DNA of 64,000 bases from positions 1 through 64,000 of the forward strand of contig WNNJ02000253.1 in the NCBI GenBank assembly GCA_012934845.2, in the 5' to 3' direction. Each line of letters opens with the position of its first letter. Within the stretch, counting starts at the first letter, position 1. A program made the position numbers and the translations under genes. A model generated the notes under the pieces. That model was not told the origin of the DNA. It did no database searches and saw nothing but the letters and a program-made list of their open reading frames with translations. The stretch is from Pomphorhynchus laevis (lineage: Eukaryota; Acanthocephala; Palaeacanthocephala; Echinorhynchida; Pomphorhynchidae). This document shows positions 59,301 through 64,000 of this stretch, one piece after another.

Positions 59301-62203
59301 AAAAACAACTTCAATTTAAAAATGTATATAATTTAAACAGAGGATCATCAAACTAGAAACATTTTTCAAATCGCAATGCCCCAATACTGATTATAAAAGT
59401 GTTTTAAAAAAACATATTTTATGTTTTAATATCATTTGAAGCTTTTGTTTAAAACGAAAGAGTTCCTCAAGGATGACAATGTTCTCTGTGATACCTCTTG
59501 ATTGCATTTGAACCATTTCTCATTGTCTGTAAAAGAAAACCATATTTTAATAAAATATAAATATTATCTCCACACAGGCAAATGTTTTCCACGTATCGGC
59601 ACTGGTACGCGGACCGGGGGTTGAGGACTAATGCGCTACACCGCAGGTGTAGTGTATCTAATACAATGTACATGTGGATTGCAAAAAGACATATCAAATG
59701 TTAAAAACTAGGTTTAGGCAACACATATAATATACAGCATTTTAGTCAAACTATATTTTATAAGTATACGAGATTAATAGGGCATGATATTAAAAACTGA
59801 AGTTATTTATTTTAAAGCATATTACTGAAGAAAATAAGACAGTATTAAATCAGAAACTATTAGAAAAATAAGATGTTTGGATTAAAACTTTTAATTCCAT
59901 GTACCCATGGAATTAAAAGAACCCATTAGGATTGAATGACGTGCTAAGAAGTCATCGCGGATAAAAAAAATAAACTTAAATATATTAAAAAAGATATGTA
60001 TATAAATGAACAATTAGAAATATTAAAACAACTTTTAAGTGATAATAAGCTAAAAGATCTTTATGTAAATATAAGAAGTTTTTCTAAAGATATCATATGT
60101 TCAATAAATCAAAAATTAATTAACGACTATGATAGGCTAAGTTGTATAATAGACAGTTATTGTAATACAAAATACTATAATCGTACAATAAATGTATAAT
60201 AACAATAGAAAATATACATTAACCATAAACTTCATTAATAAATGTATAGATAACATAAATAATAACTTTTAAATAATAGAAAATATACAGATTTAATTAA
60301 CCTAAAATAAGGTATACTCCTAACTTCGAAAAATTTGTAATTATAATAAAGAATTAATAAATGATAATATAGAAACATAATGGAAACAGAATGCAATTGT
60401 AAAAGTCTTAATGTTGATAATGGATCATATTTCTTATAGGTAGACTTTTAAATAATTCTAAAAGTAAAGAAATAATAGGATCAGATTTAAGTAAATATAT
60501 TCCTAAAATAAGGTATAAACTCCTACCACCATTAGGACGAAAAATTTGTAATTATAATAAAGAATTAAAATCAATATGTAACGATAATATTAGAAACATA
60601 ATGGAAACAGAATGCAATTGTAAAAGTCTTAGTTTTGATAAAATAAATGAACATATATGTACCCATAATCTAGAATTAATTGAAAATTGTGAATTAAGAA
60701 AGCTGCTATCAAAAGGGTATAAATATAGATTAAATAATAACAACGACAAAAATAAAATTTACAGTTCGTTATATAATAACTTAAATGATTACTTTAGTAA
60801 GCTGATTAATAGTGAAAGCTTAAATACATCAAAGATATACATTTGAAAAAATTATATATTTGATAAAATTAAAAATAAAATGAAAATACCAAACAATTAT
60901 AAAATAAAAGATAAATGCTATCAAAAGGGTATAAAAAACCATTCACGAATTGCCAATTTCAAAATTTAATACCTATATTTGTTAACATATAATATAAACA
61001 TATTAGTAAAGATAAATAAAGAGATATGTAAAGAGATAAGTAAACATATGAGTAAAGAGATAAACAAGATTTTGGTAAATATATTCGTAAAATAAGGTAT
61101 AAACTTAGTAGTTCCTCTAAATAACCTTTGAAATGTTAATGTTTATAATATTATGTTAACAAATATCATCAAATGTTAATGTCAAAATTATTATGTTAAC
61201 AAATATCATCAAATGTTAATGTCAAAATTATTATGTTAGCAAATATTATCAAAATGTTAATGTAAACAATATTAAAGTAACAAAAATATTATCAAAATGT
61301 TAATGTAAACAATATTAAATTAACAAAAATATTATCAAAATGTTAATGTAAACAATATTAAATTAACAAATATTATCAAATGTTAATGTTTACAATATTA
61401 AATTAACAAATATTATCAAATGTTAATGCTTACAATATCATGTTAACGAATACTATCTATATTTGATATTAGAGTTCAATTTATTGTACAATATTTGTTC
61501 AATAAATCAAATATTAATTAACGATTATGATATGTTAAGTTGTATCATAGAGAGTAATGTAAAATACTATAAACGGACAATAAATGCTAATAATAACAAT
61601 AAAAAATATACATTAACCATAAACGTCTTTAATAAATGTATAGATAATACAAATATAGAAGACTTTTAAGTAAACGGATAATATGACAAGATTTTGGTAA
61701 ATATATTCCTAAAATAAGGTATAAACTTAGTAGTTCCTCTAAATAACCTTTGATCTTTATTATAATACATCGTATATTATCAATTCGTAAAAATTAAGTT
61801 TTAAAATATCTTACTTGTTAAATATCTGAAATAATATCAGTACTTTATAACATATTATAACAACAAGGACAACTTCCAATTAATGACGTTTTAAGCGTAA
61901 ATGATTGATAATTAAGTTTGTATTGATTTAGTAGTGAACTTACTTATAAATCATTAGTTAATTGACAATCCATAGTCAATTGGTGCGGCTATTTAGCAAA
62001 ATTAAAGACAACACGAATATTTGTCTTGCATTAAATTATTTCTAGAACCAATTCAATCTCGATGTGCCATGGTCAGGTTTAGTAAGCCAAATGATGATCA
62101 AATTAAAACACGACTAAAAGAAATCGCGGCTATAGAAAAAGTTAGCTACGTAGAAAATGGGCTGGACGCAGTGATATTTACATGCCAAGGTGACTTAAGA
62201 CAG
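53309..62203 (+). CDS. RFC2: Replication factor C subunit 2 (clamp loader), 5' seven exons, partial
   Basis: Inferred exons 53309-53367, 55047-55116, 55166-55207, 55521-55627, 55670-55771, 55816-55916, 62046-62203; phases chain and give 213 residues, with the remainder beyond the window. The AAA+ subunit belongs to the pentamer that loads PCNA at primer-template junctions in the nucleus. Seen: LPWVEKYRP at the start (the Trp codon is split by intron 1), Walker [10 protein letters not shown] at about residues 58-66, [15 protein letters not shown], Walker [10 protein letters not shown] at 119-127, [12 protein letters not shown], sensor 1 LACN at 151-154, and the arginine-finger motif EPIQSRC at 161-167. 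The Asn of the family LELNASNDRG is Glu here (NASDERG). [11 protein letters not shown], and CQGDLRQ at the last exon, match RFC2 better than RFC4 or RFC5. Two introns are only 42 and 44 nt; intron 6 is 6.1 kb and full of mobile DNA. Confidence 0.93.
53825..54240 (-). mobile_element. GC-rich fragment of an RT-bearing mobile element
   Basis: Sharp compositional island in RFC2 intron 1. On the minus strand: [20 protein letters not shown], then [16 protein letters not shown], and further on [18 protein letters not shown]. These match the C-terminal portion of a group of transposon-encoded proteins I know from marine invertebrates (GVTL.PW.RGR.L.WDVT..DT, ..GDPR..SFLFQR...A.QRGNA); the conserved Asp-containing block may be a nuclease domain. 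The class of the element is not certain. Broken; only the tail end is present. Confidence 0.55.
56142..59633 (-). mobile_element. hAT DNA transposon, ZBED5/Buster-like, degenerate
   Basis: Minus-strand transposase pieces: [20 protein letters not shown] (twice), [76 protein letters not shown], then an open run (57675-58052) with [20 protein letters not shown], and finally [19 protein letters not shown] (the hAT dimerisation block). Left end CAGTGGCCC...ACGGACC, right end CCGGGGGTTGAGGACTAATG; flanks CACTACAC (56134-56141) and CGCTACAC (59634-59641) look like an 8-bp target duplication with one change. The left end is duplicated (56142 and 56829), an 83-bp internal block occurs at 58217 and 59159, and a 100-bp duplication is at about 57428-57590, so this copy is rearranged. 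Lies in RFC2 intron 6. Confidence 0.85.
59945..61755 (+). mobile_element. Partial tandem copies of an RT-type element
   Basis: Repeated modules: one (59990-60290) encodes [20 protein letters not shown] and recurs at 61480-61680; another (60490-60960) encodes [40 protein letters not shown] and [12 protein letters not shown] and has a shorter duplicate at 60300-60420. The CNC...H...T..L.I...LR.L..KG..YR pattern is the N-terminal region of the same RT group as the YIDD fossil at 36690, so they may be one family. Broken pieces in head-to-tail order, as is common for Penelope-like elements. Confidence 0.55.
61131..61457 (+). repeat. Minisatellite, eight units of about 41 bp
   Basis: Each unit begins AAATGTTAATGT and ends AACAAATATTATC or a variant; unit length varies between 40 and 43. 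Successive units share private variants, so it grew by local duplication. The sequence just before it (61066-61130, GTATAAACTTAGTAGTTCCT...) recurs at 61685-61751. Confidence 0.9.
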
Positions 62204-64000
62204 GTAAAATCATTGAATTAATTTATTTAAATGAGCATATTTATCTTTGCTTAGATAATATATTCAAATATGAAAAAATGATGTAAAACAATACATTTGT
62301 GTACTTCGCACTGCACTTCATTTTTATAAAATATTAAAAAATAACAAATAAAATGTTGTTAAATAAAGAGATTTAATGTCATTAAATAACTAGTAACATA
62401 CTAAAATAATAGTTCAATACTTGATTAGTTATTAAAATAACTAATCAAGTATTGCAAAGATAATTCGATAACGATAAGAAGATTTACTTGGCTGATAATA
62501 TATAATTTTATATTAATATTTAAATAAATTAAAAAAATTAAATTTGATTAGCATTCTTACAGCACATATCTAAATTATGACGGTTGCTACAACAGTCTAT
62601 CTTATTTACTTGTATATAATTATATAGTATTTTTAATTTAATAAAGAAAATTTATTTAATAATTATATTTGATAATTATATTGTATTATAAATTTAATTA
62701 AACGAACTGTTTTTATAATAAATTATATAATTTATATAATTATATAAATGTGTGCTTAAAGTTGAAACAAGAGCAGCATAAGAAGTGAGTCCTTTACATA
62801 AAGCCATGATAACGCGATAAAACGGACGTAAATTTTAATGTAATAATACGAAATAAATGATAAAATCAGAGTAAAATAAATTTCTCGAAATTTAAAATTC
62901 TCTGTTCGAGTCAGAATGAAAATTAATTAAATAATATAGCTTTGCAATGTTACGTAAACTGTAAAAGTTAAAACGATAACAAAAGAAGTAAGTAATGGTA
63001 AATATATGTAAATTGATTAAAATATCCGGATTGATTAAATAATGCAATCATTCCATAAATGCTCATCATTTAATAATAAGATATTGAGGTCTAGGAAATA
63101 TACATTTTTCTATTTCTTCTGTTGCTCTAGTTACACTACGATTTCTAAATTTATTGAAATATTAATATAAAATTATATTATTTTGAATATTTCATTTGAA
63201 TCTTATTGAAAAATTGCTCTAATTTATTTAAAAATCTTTAATTCCGCTTTTGTTTGAAAACACGACAATAATGCCATCAACATCAATACATAAAAGCTTA
63301 ACTGTTGAAATGATTACAAAATAATAAATAAGAGCCTTACAGAAAACATATCAGATAATGGGTAATTTAAATTATCTTTTATTTTTAAAATACCTTTTCC
63401 TATGAAATTTGATAATCATTATAATCATCATAATCGCTTGACAGTGAACGAAAAGTTCTTCTAATTGCCAAACTAGCTCATTTTGCTAGTGCTAACGAAA
63501 TTTCTGTTCGTAGGTATGTTATCTTGTTTTATTGATTGTATTTTTGCTATATATTTTATGATTTTGTCTGATAGTTGGTTAATATTTCCAGTTGCATAAA
63601 GGAATAATGGAATAAACTGTGATGATTTAAACAGAGACACACTCGGCATTTTTGCTCTTTAAGGATTTTTATTACCACATATGCGCGTACACTACGTGCA
63701 TAAAAACGTCCATAAACGTTCGCTCCGTCACTGCACCATAAAGTCCCCTACATTCGATATCAAGTCTTGTGTCTATTTACTTTGATTTCGATGAGTTATA
63801 GAATGCGAAACTATCCAATACTGGTGATAATTGAGGTTCAATTACTACATCATTACTACATATTGTTTGCAGAGTAGAATCAATGATATATTGTATTATC
63901 TTATTTTGAATTTATGGGCACTCCGCCTGATTGACAAGATAAAAAATGTGTAACGCTAGCGTTTTTATTGCAAATATATTTCGGTGATGCTTTTTCGGTT
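62204..64000. other. RFC2 intron or downstream DNA; rest of RFC2 not found
   Basis: The next expected RFC2 codons (ALNNLQ...) are not visible, so the following exon lies beyond 64000. AT-rich throughout apart from the candidate exon at 63445 and a less AT-rich patch at 63620-63800. Confidence 0.5.
63445..63599 (+). CDS. Candidate exons of an unidentified gene
   Basis: 63445-63513 reads ERKVLLIAKLAHFASANEIS between an AG and a GTATGT donor; after a 61-nt putative intron (63514-63574) eight more codons lead to a stop at 63599. The phase does not continue from RFC2 exon 7, and I do not recognise the protein. Could be chance; the helix-like composition is the only protein-level hint. Confidence 0.2.

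Noticed and set aside
61131-61457. CRISPR-like array
   Set aside because: Units are contiguous with no unique spacers, and the host is a eukaryote; it is a minisatellite.
63445-63513. Next exon of RFC2
   Set aside because: The phase does not follow exon 7 and the residues do not match the expected ALNNLQ region.

Overview
The window is nuclear DNA of an animal with a very AT-rich genome. Three conserved bilaterian genes lie on the + strand: a TSC22-domain gene (1316-9225), CEBPZ/NOC1/MAK21 (30670-50990) and the 5' two-thirds of RFC2 (from 53309; it runs off the window). All three are read from homology plus GT/AG splice sites whose phases chain without conflict. Introns fall into two classes, tiny (41-54 nt) and large (hundreds of bases to 6 kb). 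The species cannot be named. A small-intron, AT-rich invertebrate such as a flatworm would fit, but this is inference. I saw no tRNA, rRNA, CRISPR array or bacterial operon.

Layout. 1-9225: TSC22 gene; its introns hold a palindromic element with a hammerhead-like core, a repeat family with a 3 x 195-bp tandem block, a second hammerhead-like fold and the 3' end of a CR1-type LINE. 9226-28100: a nested LINE graveyard. One CR1/L2-like family appears at least six times, including one nearly whole 4.6-kb copy (15534-20141, minus) with a 6-bp target duplication, inserted into an older copy. A second CR1-like family is at 20960-24410, and a split, partly inverted copy of the first family spans 24411-28090. 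28250-30669: AT-rich intergenic DNA. 30670-50990: CEBPZ in 21 inferred exons (about 797 residues); its large introns hold a reverse-transcriptase fossil, a teleost-type LINE, a palindrome with two opposed hammerhead-like cores and a Penelope GIY-YIG fossil. 53309-62203: seven RFC2 exons; introns carry a GC-rich mobile-element fragment, a ZBED5/hAT DNA transposon and partial tandem copies of another RT element with a minisatellite.

The host genes are unrelated housekeeping and regulatory functions: a leucine-zipper transcription regulator, 60S ribosome biogenesis, and the PCNA clamp loader. The most unusual signals are the hammerhead-like motifs at 1986-2038, 4713-4786 and 46248-46409, and a LINE 3'-end hairpin whose stem changes by compensating pairs between copies.
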